In this document: positions 50,096-58,908 of the stretch, one piece after another | How the letters are laid out: every line of letters starts with the position of its first letter | How positions within the stretch are numbered: position 1 is the first letter of the stretch | Assembly: GCF_900021165.1 (NCBI RefSeq) | Contig: NZ_FCOQ01000008.1 | Coordinates: 104,330-168,329, forward strand | DNA: 64,000 nucleotides | Direction: 5' to 3' | Source of the DNA: Paenibacillus phocaeensis | Lineage (GTDB): Bacteria > Bacillota > Bacilli > Paenibacillales > Paenibacillaceae | The notes under the pieces: generated by a model | The model's input: only the letters and a program-made list of their open reading frames with translations | Databases searched by the model: none | What the model was told of the DNA's origin: nothing | Program-made: the position numbers and the translations under genes

Positions 50096-51025
50096 TCAAC
50101 CAACGATCGAATCTATCATTTGGAGTAGCTGCAGGGTGCGGATGGAGGTCGAATGTTTCTCTCGGACGAACTCATAGCCTTGCCGGCTGATCTTGGCCCG
50201 CAGCGATTCGTTGTTCGGATGCAGATAGAAATGGAGTTTGGCCAGAAAATCCCGCTCCGTGACGGCTGCAAAATGCACGCCGGATCTGAAGCCAAGCTCC
50301 CGCAGATCGGTGTTGTCGGGAGCGAGCAGCAGCGTGTTGCAGGCGGGCACCTCAAAATATTTGCGCAGCGGATAGCGGTATATCGAGTCGCAGGTCAAGA
50401 AAATCTTGGCCCGGTTCACTTCAAGGGCAAACCCGCGCGCCACAGGCGCCTGGGCCTCGGAGCCGAAATTCGCATAGCCGGGGTGGCTATGGCATACGAA
50501 GCCGGGATACCCGGACAAAGCCGTCTTCATCTTATGGCGAAGCGGGTATACCTTCGGATTGGATGCGCCCATGAGCAGAACATCGATATTTTTCCGGCGC
50601 CGATAATCCCTGAACACACTGGGTTCCACGAAATGGGGGAGCCAGAACAAGCGGCCCCTGAACTCGGGATAACGCTCACCGAACGCTTGCCGATACATCG
50701 TAAAGATGTTCGCGGACGGAAACCGGCGCAGAAATTCCCGGCGCTGCTCGGGCTTGGCGTGAAGATCATGCATGATCATGCCCCAAGGCAGTTTCAACTG
50801 GGCCAGCCCATGAACTTTAGGGCAATAGGAGGCATGAAACATGTCGTTAAACAGAACGAAATCGGGCTGAAAGGGAATCCTCCGGAGAATCGCCCGCACC
50901 TCTCCGCCCTTATAATCCAAAGCCAAATCGGCGTGTTTTCGCAGTTCCAATTGCATATAGTGGAAATTCCGCTCCAAATATTGACTGAAATCCTTCGTCA
51001 CGAACAAAATTTTAAGCCGCTTCAT
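50096..51025 (-). CDS. CgeB-like glycosyltransferase (family 1-2 fold)
   Basis: ATG 51,025 after AAAAGGA gives 309 residues: MKRLKILFVTKDFSQYLERN, then PDFVLFNDMFHASYCPKVHG and a C-terminal domain NRAKIFLTCDSIYRYPLRKY, FEVPACNTLLLAPDNTDLRE. The pattern (short N-domain, then a Glyco_trans_1_2 domain) is that of CgeB-type proteins. It starts an operon with the dehydrogenase and dehydratase. Confidence 0.78.
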   Translation of the reverse strand: MKRLKILFVTKDFSQYLERNFHYMQLELRKHADLALDYKGGEVRAILRRIPFQPDFVLFNDMFHASYCPKVHGLAQLKLPWGMIMHDLHAKPEQRREFLRRFPSANIFTMYRQAFGERYPEFRGRLFWLPHFVEPSVFRDYRRRKNIDVLLMGASNPKVYPLRHKMKTALSGYPGFVCHSHPGYANFGSEAQAPVARGFALEVNRAKIFLTCDSIYRYPLRKYFEVPACNTLLLAPDNTDLRELGFRSGVHFAAVTERDFLAKLHFYLHPNNESLRAKISRQGYEFVREKHSTSIRTLQLLQMIDSIVG

Positions 51026-51068
51026 CCCTTCAAGTCCTTTTCTGTCGGAGATCAAAGATTCGTTTAGC

Positions 51069-51105
51069 AGAAAACCTGCCCGGGACTCCCCGAGGCAGGT
51101 TCTCT
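51069..51105 (-). terminator. Terminator after the 51,115 gene
   Basis: AGAGAACCTGCC pairs with GGCAGGTTTTCT around a 13-base loop. It isolates the gene at 51,115 from the operon that follows. Confidence 0.68.
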
Positions 51106-51114
51106 GGGCCTAAC

Positions 51115-51522
51115 CTAACCCTGTTGGGCAATGCCTGTAAAAGCTTCGGGACCGTTGCGGACTGCCGTTGTTGCCCCGGAAATAAAGGACGTATATACGG
51201 TTTCCGGAGCGGCCGGAGCCAGGAGGTCGGCGGCTATGAAAGACGTGACTTCCGTCGAAGTGGCGTTGCTAACGACGCCATCGAGCGTAAAGATGACATT
51301 GGCGGGAGCATACGTCGCACCGCGAACGATTTCGACTGTATACGTATCGCCAACATCCCCCAGAATGCCGATGACCCCTTGCAGTATGACGATCGGATTC
51401 GGAACATTTTGCGTCTGCAGGCCGATGATCCCGAACAAAGCGGGAGTATCTGTGAGCGGCGTTCCCGGGAAACCGGGTTGGTTGGAGTTTACGGAGCTTC
51501 TGGCATCAAGAAAGACACCCAT
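51115..51522 (-). CDS. Putative spore-surface protein, unknown family
   Basis: The 135-residue protein has no signal peptide. It begins MGVFLDARSSVNSNQPGFPG, has a hydrophobic beta-rich centre (IGLQTQNVPNPIVILQGVIG) and TYTVEIVRGATYAPANVIF, and ends FTGIAQQG. A sigma-K-like promoter (ACC, 16 bp, CATAACCTG) lies upstream and it is a single-gene unit with its own terminator. A mother-cell product that reaches the spore surface is plausible. No family recognised. Confidence 0.7.
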   Translation of the reverse strand: MGVFLDARSSVNSNQPGFPGTPLTDTPALFGIIGLQTQNVPNPIVILQGVIGILGDVGDTYTVEIVRGATYAPANVIFTLDGVVSNATSTEVTSFIAADLLAPAAPETVYTSFISGATTAVRNGPEAFTGIAQQG

Positions 51523-51553
51523 CTCTTAATCACCACCTTCTTGTAATCTAGTA

Positions 51554-51581
51554 CAGGTTATGATCAGAGAGCGGTTTTGGT
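51554..51581 (-). promoter_or_regulatory. Candidate sigma-K promoter of the 51,115 gene
   Basis: CATAACCTG (51,554-51,562) with ACC 16 bases upstream (51,579-51,581) on the - strand. The same spacing and a similar -10 occur before gerE. Confidence 0.42.
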
Positions 51582-51643
51582 ATAGACAACTTGCTCAAGA
51601 TAACCGCTTATTTTAGTGCCTATCGGCAAGATCCACCCGATGG

Positions 51644-52354
51644 TTAGGAAGTAGCAATAAGGTGAGTCAGCGCGTCCCGGTAGCGGTTCTGGATGAACGC
51701 GATTTCCGCCGAAATGGCCGCCTGATGGCGCAGCGTCCCCATCCCTGAATGGCGGCGATAGGAAACCAACGGCACGTGCAAATAAGGAAATGCGGCGCGG
51801 GACAGCAGCACCCGGTGCCATAAATCGTAATCGTGAGTATAAGGCAGAGCCTCATCAAACAAACCGACGCGCTCGATCAGGCTGCGGCGAATCATCACGG
51901 TGCAGCCGTTAATCGGATTCCCGCTGTACAAAGTATTGGCCAACTCCCGCATCCCGAGAGGTACCATGCCAGCATTATATTGAGTAACCCGGCCGTATTC
52001 ATCGATATAATGGAAATTGGTATGAGAAATCTCCGCGCCTTGCTGCTGCATAAAATTCAACTGAAGCGCGATTTTCTCGGGCATAAACAGATCGTCCGAG
52101 CTGAGCCAGGCGACGTATTCCCCGGACGAATGACGGATTCCGTGGTTTAGCGCGGAGGCCGTTCCGCCGTTGGCCTTGCCCAGATAATAAATATGCCCGC
52201 GATAAGGAGCAAGCCGCTCAGCATGAGCGGTCGAGCCGTCGTCAACGACAATGACCTCCGTGTGCGGGTACGTTTGATTCAGCGCGCTTTGCACCGCCTG
52301 TTCGATATACGGACAATTGTAAAACGGAATAATGATGCTTACGCGTGGATTCAT
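51644..52354 (-). CDS. Glycosyltransferase, GT2 family
   Basis: ATG 52,354 overlaps the upstream stop (ATGA). The 236-residue enzyme has RVSIIIPFYNCPYIEQAVQS, VIVVDDGSTAHAERLAPYRG, and VAWLSSDDLFMPEKIALQLN with the DxD-like SDD. It lacks a membrane segment. It is the last gene of the long leftward operon that includes the CapG-like epimerase; donor unknown. Confidence 0.88.
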   Translation of the reverse strand: MNPRVSIIIPFYNCPYIEQAVQSALNQTYPHTEVIVVDDGSTAHAERLAPYRGHIYYLGKANGGTASALNHGIRHSSGEYVAWLSSDDLFMPEKIALQLNFMQQQGAEISHTNFHYIDEYGRVTQYNAGMVPLGMRELANTLYSGNPINGCTVMIRRSLIERVGLFDEALPYTHDYDLWHRVLLSRAAFPYLHVPLVSYRRHSGMGTLRHQAAISAEIAFIQNRYRDALTHLIATS

Positions 52355-53283
52355 GACGATGCGGTTCCCTCCTTGCGAAAATAGTCCAGTACCTCCTGCA
52401 GGGATCGTTCCCAGGCCACGCCCGCGCGCCATCCCAGAGCCCAGAGCGCCTCGGGAATCGGCGGCTCGGCACTTGGCACCGCCCCGTCCCCAGCCGGAGG
52501 GCCGATCTGTATGTTCAAATCCCCGACATCCGTCAGTTGGGCGAAATCCTCAACCAACTCGGCCAAGCTCCGCTCCCGTCCCGAGCAAACCGGATAAACT
52601 TCGCCGATCTCCCCTTGGCGCAGCAGGATTTCATAAGCGTCCACCGCATCGCGTACGTCAAGGAAATCTCGCCGGGCGTCCGCCGAACTCAACCGGAAGG
52701 GAGGAGAGGCCTCCCCCCGTTCCAAGCGAACGATGTGCCGGGCGAGCAAAGCGCAGATCCCCGTCGACGGCCCCGCGCCGACCAAGTTACCCGGTTCGGC
52801 GATCAGGACACCGAGGCGGAACAGCTTCCCCCACGCTAACGCGGCGGCCTCCTGCAGGGATTTGCTGAGCCCGTAAGGGTGGGTCGGACGAAGCGGCCGC
52901 TCGAGTCCGAACTTAAGCCGGGAGCCGGCGACGAGAATTCGGGTCTCCCCCAACCCGCAGGACTGCAGGGCATCCAGCAGGTACAGGGTCGTCATGAGAT
53001 TGCTTTCCATATAGAGCAGCGGCGCAGACCAGGAATCCGGCACCGAGTTTTTGCCGCCGAGGTGCAGAACATACCGCGGCCGGGTCCGGTCGATCGTCCG
53101 TCTGACCGCCGCTTTGTCCGTCAAATCGCAGACCATGTACTGGACTCCTTGGATGGCGGGCAGCCCGGCTTCGCTTCGCACCACCGCAAAGACCCGGTAC
53201 CCCTTGGCGGCGAAACGGCGGCTGGCGTGGCGGCCGGTAAAACCGCCGGCTCCCGTGATAAGGATCGCCGCCCCGTCACCCAT
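52351..53283 (-). CDS. NAD-dependent sugar epimerase/dehydratase
   Basis: The 310-residue extended SDR has AAILITGAGGFTGRHASRRF, PTHPYGLSKSLQEAAALAWG (YxxxK) and RRDFLDVRDAVDAYEILLRQ, the substrate-binding segment common in GDP-mannose and dTDP-sugar enzymes. It overlaps the RmlD-like reductase by eight bases. The exact substrate is open; its pattern fits a GDP-6-deoxy-sugar or related reductase/dehydratase. Confidence 0.8.
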   Translation of the reverse strand: MGDGAAILITGAGGFTGRHASRRFAAKGYRVFAVVRSEAGLPAIQGVQYMVCDLTDKAAVRRTIDRTRPRYVLHLGGKNSVPDSWSAPLLYMESNLMTTLYLLDALQSCGLGETRILVAGSRLKFGLERPLRPTHPYGLSKSLQEAAALAWGKLFRLGVLIAEPGNLVGAGPSTGICALLARHIVRLERGEASPPFRLSSADARRDFLDVRDAVDAYEILLRQGEIGEVYPVCSGRERSLAELVEDFAQLTDVGDLNIQIGPPAGDGAVPSAEPPIPEALWALGWRAGVAWERSLQEVLDYFRKEGTASS

Positions 53284-54106
53284 GCCGTCTCATCCATTCG
53301 GCCATTTCCTCCAGCATCTGCCGGAAGGGGGGAAGAGGAACCGCCGCCTCCGGACGGGTGTTCACCAGGGTCCGATCGAGCGCGGGGCCGTCGTCCTCTT
53401 CGACCTCAATGTCGTCTCTCCCCCAGATTTCCCGAAACAGCTGAAGCATCTCGTATTTGCTGACCACTTCCGGATGCGCCAGATGGATCAATCCGGACAC
53501 CGGACGATCGAGCAATAATTCGATCGTTTTGGCCAGTTGCACCGTAGTCACGCCGTTCCATTTGACCCGGCTGTACCCGGACACCATACCTTTTTGGCTC
53601 ATGAACCAATGGAACAACCCGATGCCCTGACGGCGAACTTCCGGCCCGATGATCGAGGTGCGGATCGTCAGATGCCCTTCGTCGCGCACTTCCCCGAGCG
53701 CCTTGGTTAAGGCGTAGGTCGTGACGCCGTCGGGTTGATCGTCCTCCCGGTAGCCGCCGCGGTCGCCGAGAAAGACGCAATCCGTACTGATGTGAATCAG
53801 TCGCGCGTTCATTTTGTCCGCCAAATGCCGCAGCCGGTGGGGGAGAAATCCGTTGATGTGGTAGGCCATGATTTTGTCGCGGTCGGCAAACTGGTTCAGG
53901 ACCCCAACTGCGTTGATAATCACGTCCGGACGAACGAGCTGTACGGCTTGATCGACGGCAACGATATCGCCGGCATCCAAGATCAGCGAATCGGGATCGC
54001 CGGAATCGCGCGACGTATAAAACACCCGATGCCCTCCGTGTTCCCGGAAATGCCGCACCAGGACATCGCCGGCCATGCCGTGGCCTCCGAGGATCAGCAT
54101 TTTCAT
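53276..54106 (-). CDS. RmlD-like 4-keto-sugar reductase
   Basis: The 276-residue protein has MKMLILGGHGMAGDVLVRHF, PDVIINAVGVLNQFADRDKI, LIHISTDCVFLGDRGGY and VTTYALTKALGEVRDEGHL with YxxxK. It matches RmlD rather than CapF, which carries a C-terminal cupin domain and is longer. With the CapG-like epimerase and 4,6-dehydratase upstream, this resembles the WbvB-WbvR-WbvD set, pointing to UDP-L-QuiNAc (UDP-L-FucNAc if another enzyme adds the C-3 step). Confidence 0.83.
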   Translation of the reverse strand: MKMLILGGHGMAGDVLVRHFREHGGHRVFYTSRDSGDPDSLILDAGDIVAVDQAVQLVRPDVIINAVGVLNQFADRDKIMAYHINGFLPHRLRHLADKMNARLIHISTDCVFLGDRGGYREDDQPDGVTTYALTKALGEVRDEGHLTIRTSIIGPEVRRQGIGLFHWFMSQKGMVSGYSRVKWNGVTTVQLAKTIELLLDRPVSGLIHLAHPEVVSKYEMLQLFREIWGRDDIEVEEDDGPALDRTLVNTRPEAAVPLPPFRQMLEEMAEWMRRHG

Positions 54107-55089
54107 GACAGAAATCCCCCTTTATCCAACATGGCCCGAATCTCTTCCTTATTCATCAACTCATGCTCCGAGCTCAGCTCGCCGAAGGTGACGAGCGGCA
54201 AATGACCGTAACGCTCCTTCAAACCGGCAATTTCCAGCGCAGGCATAATGACCAGATACTCCTTGTCGTAGACCACGGTCGTCCGGCTTTCGTATTCGCT
54301 GAGCAGCAGCTCGTGAATCCGTTCCCCGGGCCGAATCCCCGACTCCACGATCGATACGTTGGATTCTCCCGATTCCTCGATCAGCACCCCTGCCAGATCG
54401 ACGATCCGGCAGGTCGGCATCAGCATGACGAAGATTTCGCCGCCCACGCTTTCCCGGGACGCCTTGAACAGAAGCTGGATCGCTTCCGGCATCGTCAGGA
54501 AGAATCGGGTCATATTCAAATCGGTGATCCGAACCTCCTTCTTCTCGCGAATTTGCTGTTTGAACAGATGGATCACGCTGCCGTTGGTGCCAAGGACATT
54601 CCCGCCCCGGATGCAGACAAACCGGGTTTCCTCCTGGAGCAGATTGGCGTATACGACCAGTTTCTCGCCAATAGCTTTGGTCATACCGTAGAAGTTGGAC
54701 GGGTTGGAGGCTTTGTCGGTAGAGATATAGAGAACTTTCTTGACTTTGTTTTCGATGGCGGCTTCGATGACATTTTGCGTACCGACCACATTCGTCTTCA
54801 GCGCCTCGCCGGGCTGTTCCTCGCAGATGGGCACATGCTTCAAGGCGGCCAGATGGTACACGATGTCCACATTCCGACAGGCGGCGGACAACGCTTCCTT
54901 GTCGCGGATATCCCCGATGCGGAACGTCAGACGCTCGTCGTTAAAGGTGCGGCTCATCGCGACCTGGGCGGCTTCCCCCCGGGAGTAAACGATGATCTCC
55001 TTCGGCTCCAGCGGGAGGAGCTGGCGGACCAGCTCGTATCCCCATGAACCCGTTCCTCCGGTGACCAAAATGACTTGATCTTTAAACAT
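54103..55089 (-). CDS. UDP-GlcNAc 4,6-dehydratase (CapE/WbjB/FlaA1 type), second copy
   Basis: The 328-residue enzyme has VILVTGGTGSWGYELVRQLL, ISTDKASNPSNFYGMTKAIG (YxxxK) and CIRGGNVLGTNGSVIHLFKQ. It overlaps the epimerase upstream by eight bases and the reductase downstream by four, a strongly coupled set. It should convert UDP-GlcNAc to a UDP-4-keto-6-deoxy-hexose. The paralogue at 47,689 is close in length and ends in the same GGFLx motif. Confidence 0.88.
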   Translation of the reverse strand: MFKDQVILVTGGTGSWGYELVRQLLPLEPKEIIVYSRGEAAQVAMSRTFNDERLTFRIGDIRDKEALSAACRNVDIVYHLAALKHVPICEEQPGEALKTNVVGTQNVIEAAIENKVKKVLYISTDKASNPSNFYGMTKAIGEKLVVYANLLQEETRFVCIRGGNVLGTNGSVIHLFKQQIREKKEVRITDLNMTRFFLTMPEAIQLLFKASRESVGGEIFVMLMPTCRIVDLAGVLIEESGESNVSIVESGIRPGERIHELLLSEYESRTTVVYDKEYLVIMPALEIAGLKERYGHLPLVTFGELSSEHELMNKEEIRAMLDKGGFLS

Positions 55090-56173
55090 TCAGCTTCCCT
55101 CCAAGCACGAATTTGACCACTTTTTGCGAGACCTTCTCCTCCAGATACCCCTCGGGACAAGACCAGGAGCGCTCCATCAAGGCCATCATCTCCGCCGCTT
55201 CGGCGATTCTGCGGGCATCTACGCCGGATACGACGTTGCTGCCGCAATCGACCGTCTCCGGCCGCTCCGTCGTACGGCGAATCGTGACCGTCGGCACCTG
55301 CAGGATGCAGCATTCCTCCTGTACGGTGCCGCTGTCCGTCAACGCACAGAGGGCATGCTTCTCCAGCTTCACGAAGTCGAAGAAACCAAAGGGTTCATAA
55401 AATTCAACCAATGGATGCATTTCCAGCTTCAGATCACGTTCGATCCGCGATCTCGTGCGGGGATGGATACTGCATATCAACCGCTTGGAGGAAGTCTCCG
55501 CCACCCGGTTCAACCCTTCCATAATGGCGTGTAAAGAGGCGGGGCGATCGACGTTCTCGGCGCGATGAGCCGTAACCAGATAATACTCTCCCGCCTGAAG
55601 CCCCAGCCGCTCCATAATATCGCTGGCATCGATCTGCGGTTCGTAATATTTCATCACTTCATATATCGGATTGCCGGTCAGCACGATGCGCTGGCTCGGT
55701 ACGCCTTCCGCGAGCAAATGAGCTTTGCTCTGCGGGGTGTACGGCATATTGATGGTCGACACCGCATCGATGACTTTCCGGTTCTTCTCCTCGGGAACCT
55801 CCAGATCGTAGCAGCGGTTGCCCGCCTCCATATGGATCGCCGGGTACCCAAGCCGCTCGGCCAGAACAGCGCACAGCGCACTGTTCGTATCGCCCAGCAG
55901 CAGCACACGGTCCGGGCGCTCGGCCTCCAGGATCCGCTCCATCTGGCCAAACATGGCTGACAGCTGGCTGCCCAGCGTCGTTTGATGATCCTGAAAGATG
56001 TAGTCGGGCTGTCTCAAGCCAAGCTCTTGGAAAAATACATCGCTGAGACTAGCCGTAAAGTTCTGCCCCGTATGCACCAGCACATGTTTGTCAGCCCACC
56101 GGTCCAGCAGCGGGATAATCCGGCTGAGCCGGATGATTTCCGGCCGGGTTCCCAAAATGGTCATGATTTTCAC
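55082..56173 (-). CDS. UDP-sugar 2-epimerase (CapG/WbjD-like)
   Basis: A GTG start at 56,173 follows AAGGAG and lies four bases past the upstream stop; the longer frame overlaps the GT4 gene by almost 400 bases. The 363-residue enzyme has MTILGTRPEIIRLSRIIPLL, HMEAGNRCYDLEVPEEKNRK and LTDSGTVQEECCILQVPTVT. HMEAGNRC and PEExNRK distinguish the CapG/WbjD group from WecB, which reads HVEAGLR. It acts after dehydration and reduction to make an L-FucNAc or L-QuiNAc donor. Confidence 0.88.
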   Translation of the reverse strand: MKIMTILGTRPEIIRLSRIIPLLDRWADKHVLVHTGQNFTASLSDVFFQELGLRQPDYIFQDHQTTLGSQLSAMFGQMERILEAERPDRVLLLGDTNSALCAVLAERLGYPAIHMEAGNRCYDLEVPEEKNRKVIDAVSTINMPYTPQSKAHLLAEGVPSQRIVLTGNPIYEVMKYYEPQIDASDIMERLGLQAGEYYLVTAHRAENVDRPASLHAIMEGLNRVAETSSKRLICSIHPRTRSRIERDLKLEMHPLVEFYEPFGFFDFVKLEKHALCALTDSGTVQEECCILQVPTVTIRRTTERPETVDCGSNVVSGVDARRIAEAAEMMALMERSWSCPEGYLEEKVSQKVVKFVLGGKLNV

Positions 56174-56177
56174 GGTC

Positions 56178-57686
56178 TCATCTCCTTGCAGACTTATGGC
56201 GTTTACGTACACGTTTCGTACGGGTTCTTCCTGCTCTTCGACCTGGTTTGCGCCGGTACCGGGCCAGCTTGCGAACGCGGCCGGTTCCGCTTCGTCGGGC
56301 GGACGAGCTTCTTCCTCCGCCGGATCTTCTCCTGCGGAGCCGCTTAACCCGTCCCCGTTGGACCCTGCTGCGGCGCCCGGCGGGATTGGCAGGTTCAGCC
56401 GGCGGCATCTCAGCCGCGGGCCCCTCGAATTCAAGCCCGCGGGATTCCGCCCCGACAAGGGCGGGATCTCCCGGAACCGGCTCGGGACGAGGCACCGCAT
56501 AACCTTGAAGCCCCTGCATGCGCTGCACCAACCCCTGCAGCCGCAGCTCATAAGCAGCCGGGCCAAACACGGCCTCTGCCTGGGCTCGATTGTTCTCCCC
56601 CAGACTGCGGACCCGTTCTCCCGAGGACAACAGTTCCGCGCATTTCTCTACAATTCCGCCGTTCTCTCTCACCGGCACGAGGTAAGCGCCGCTGCCGACC
56701 GCCTCCAAAATTTCACGCAACCCGCCCGAAGCATAGGCGACAACCGGTTTGCCGAAGACCATTGCCTCCAGCGCGGTTAATCCAAATCCCTCCGGCAGGA
56801 TCCCGGGAACAACTACGATGTCCATTGCGCTAAAAGCGGACTCCACATGGTCTTCAAAGCTGACGAATATAAAGCGGTGTTGATGCAGCGACCCCTGAAC
56901 CGTTCGCTTTAAGTCCCGGTAATATTCAGGTTGAATCTCCGCGCCAATGACAACGAACTTGGCCTCCGGGAACCGGTCTGCAAGATCCAACGCCGCTGTA
57001 ATGAAGTGATCGGCCCCCTTCTCGGGAATCAGGTAAGAGGAGATATAGCCGATCAGTACCTCCGAGGGCTTCACCTTCCATTGCGCCCGTTTATGCCACC
57101 GCTGTGCCGGCCACATCTCGGGGTGGACATCCTCGGGATTCCAGGAAGGATACAGCAGCGCGGTTTTGTTGGCCGCCTGTGTCCGGAGGAAAGGAAGCAG
57201 AACGGAGTCGGAAATCCCGATGATCAGATCGCTGTACCTGTCGATCAAATTCACCGCTTCGAGGGTCGACTCGTTGGTCGCAATCACCTCCGTGATCTGC
57301 CAAATGACGGGGATCCCCAGCTGTTTCGCAGCGATCGCCGGCGAGATGTTCACGCTGGTATTCACAAGCACGGCATCCGGCCGTTCCTCATTCAGCAGCT
57401 CCACCGTTCGCCGCACCTGCTCGCCCCAGGCGACGGCATGGAACTCGCCGGGCAAGCCGGCATGCGGGGAACACATACTGTAGAGCAATCCGTTCTCGCA
57501 CAGCAGGGTTCGGATCCCGTAACGTTTGGCCAATACCGACAAACTGCCATGCCGTGGAACCACCAAGGTACAATCGTAATACGCCGAAAGCCGCCTTGCG
57601 TTAAACAGCAGTAGCTTCTCAGCACCGGTTACGTTTCTTGAATTGCACACATGGGAGAACAGCAGCAGTTTCTTCTTCTCCGACAC
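56178..57686 (-). CDS. GT4 glycosyltransferase with Pro-rich and Arg-rich tail
   Basis: A GTG start after AAAGGAGGGG gives 502 residues. The GT4 core (residues about 5-390) shows LFSHVCNSRNVTGAEKLLLF, VLIGYISSYLIPEKGADHFI, and LPEGFGLTALEAMVFGKPVV. A Pro/Glu-rich hinge (about 400-440) leads to a tail of about 60 residues that is mostly Arg (VQRGRVKRLRRRRSGGGRSS, RRAGRTRTKRVRKRHKSARR). The tail may bind acidic polymers or protein on the spore surface. It leads the coupled operon with the CapG-like gene. Confidence 0.85.
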   Translation of the reverse strand: MSEKKKLLLFSHVCNSRNVTGAEKLLLFNARRLSAYYDCTLVVPRHGSLSVLAKRYGIRTLLCENGLLYSMCSPHAGLPGEFHAVAWGEQVRRTVELLNEERPDAVLVNTSVNISPAIAAKQLGIPVIWQITEVIATNESTLEAVNLIDRYSDLIIGISDSVLLPFLRTQAANKTALLYPSWNPEDVHPEMWPAQRWHKRAQWKVKPSEVLIGYISSYLIPEKGADHFITAALDLADRFPEAKFVVIGAEIQPEYYRDLKRTVQGSLHQHRFIFVSFEDHVESAFSAMDIVVVPGILPEGFGLTALEAMVFGKPVVAYASGGLREILEAVGSGAYLVPVRENGGIVEKCAELLSSGERVRSLGENNRAQAEAVFGPAAYELRLQGLVQRMQGLQGYAVPRPEPVPGDPALVGAESRGLEFEGPAAEMPPAEPANPAGRRSRVQRGRVKRLRRRRSGGGRSSSARRSGTGRVRKLARYRRKPGRRAGRTRTKRVRKRHKSARR

Positions 57687-57749
57687 GACGGCCCCTCCTT
57701 TGCTTGTGCTCTTCCCGGGCGCTCGGACCCATCCGCTGATCTGCAGAAA

Positions 57750-58874
57750 TCACCCGAAAATCACAGACAGCAGCTGATCCAACCGATTGGCATACGTATG
57801 CTCCCGCAAGGTTCGATCCAGTGCACGCAGGGCGATCTCCCGTCTTTCTTCCTCATGGGTCAGGTAATAACGCACTTTATCAACCAGCTCCTCGGGGGAG
57901 GAGAAGGTGACGATTTCTTCCCCGGGCAGGTAAAACGAAGTTAAGTCGTCGCGCGCATCCACCAATTGAAGCGTGGCGCAAGCCGAGATTTCGAACGTCC
58001 GGGGATTCGGCGATGCCGCCGGAATGCCGGCTTTATTGTTGTTGACGTCCTCCTCGAACGGAGAACGGTGCAGATTCAGAACGATTTTCGACCCGCTGTA
58101 TACTTCTGCGGTCTCCAACGGTCCCATCCACTTGCCCAAATCAATGCGATCCGCATAGGTCGGGAACTCGGGCATCCGATCCCACCAGATGCCGTTGATT
58201 AATAAGCCTTGTTCCATCAGTGCGGGAAGAACCGGTTGAAGATAGGCCACCCGATTCCAGTAAGCCGAGCCGATAAAGCTTAAATTACGGCGATGCGGAG
58301 AGGGAATCAGCGTTGGACGGTAATGATCCGGATACGCGGCAAACGGCAGATAATGAACCTGGCTGCAGCCGGCTGCGCGATAGAGATCAACACAGTTCCG
58401 TTCGAGCGTAAATACATAATCGTAGCTAGAGCTCAGCGGAATCGTCAGATCGGTGTAGTACGGATCATCCGTAAACCAAACGGCAGTCGGAATGCCCATA
58501 GCCCGCACGGCATTTAGATGCTCCACGGGGAGCTCCAGCCCGTCGAGTGCGAGCAGCAGGTCGGGCTTATGCTGCACCGCCAAATCCGCAATCGGGTCGC
58601 CCGGTACGGCGGCGATCAACTCCGTGGTTAAGGTGCGGAGCGTAGACGTTACCGCTTCGTCAAGCGGAGAATACGGGAATCCTTTCCCTGAACCGACGTA
58701 CAGCACTTTCAATTTGCGGACCGGAAATACCGGCCGCGGTCGACTCACGATATAGCTGGCTCTCCCCCTCAGGTACCCCTCTGCGTAGCCGTCACGGAGT
58801 CCGTTGGTTCTTCCGCTTTCAGCCGGGCCTAAAACGGTTGGAATTGTTTGGTCAGCCGCTTCTTCTGTGAACAT
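57750..58874 (-). CDS. CgeB-family glycosyltransferase with GX3 tag
   Basis: The 374-residue protein carries GYAEGYLRG near residue 28-36 (G-x3-G-x3-G), then VRKLKVLYVGSGKGFPYSPL, WFTDDPYYTDLTIPLSSSYD, YWNRVAYLQPVLPALMEQGL and a C-terminal NPRTFEISACATLQLVDARD. These are the CgeB/DUF3880-type segments of spore maturation glycosyltransferases. In B. subtilis, cgeAB are late sigma-K/GerE genes for the spore crust. AAAAAGGAG precedes the ATG. Confidence 0.84.
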   Translation of the reverse strand: MFTEEAADQTIPTVLGPAESGRTNGLRDGYAEGYLRGRASYIVSRPRPVFPVRKLKVLYVGSGKGFPYSPLDEAVTSTLRTLTTELIAAVPGDPIADLAVQHKPDLLLALDGLELPVEHLNAVRAMGIPTAVWFTDDPYYTDLTIPLSSSYDYVFTLERNCVDLYRAAGCSQVHYLPFAAYPDHYRPTLIPSPHRRNLSFIGSAYWNRVAYLQPVLPALMEQGLLINGIWWDRMPEFPTYADRIDLGKWMGPLETAEVYSGSKIVLNLHRSPFEEDVNNNKAGIPAASPNPRTFEISACATLQLVDARDDLTSFYLPGEEIVTFSSPEELVDKVRYYLTHEEERREIALRALDRTLREHTYANRLDQLLSVIFG

Positions 58875-58908
58875 AATGTCACTCCTTTTTTTGAGTTGGT
58901 TCTTGGAA

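Noticed and set aside
54163..55047. 294-codon + strand frame over the dehydratase gene
   Set aside because: GC-rich shadow of a recognised enzyme; no ribosome binding site.
55082..56566. Longer 494-codon start for the epimerase
   Set aside because: The extension overlaps the GT4 tail, while GTG at 56,173 has a proper site and the family N-terminus.
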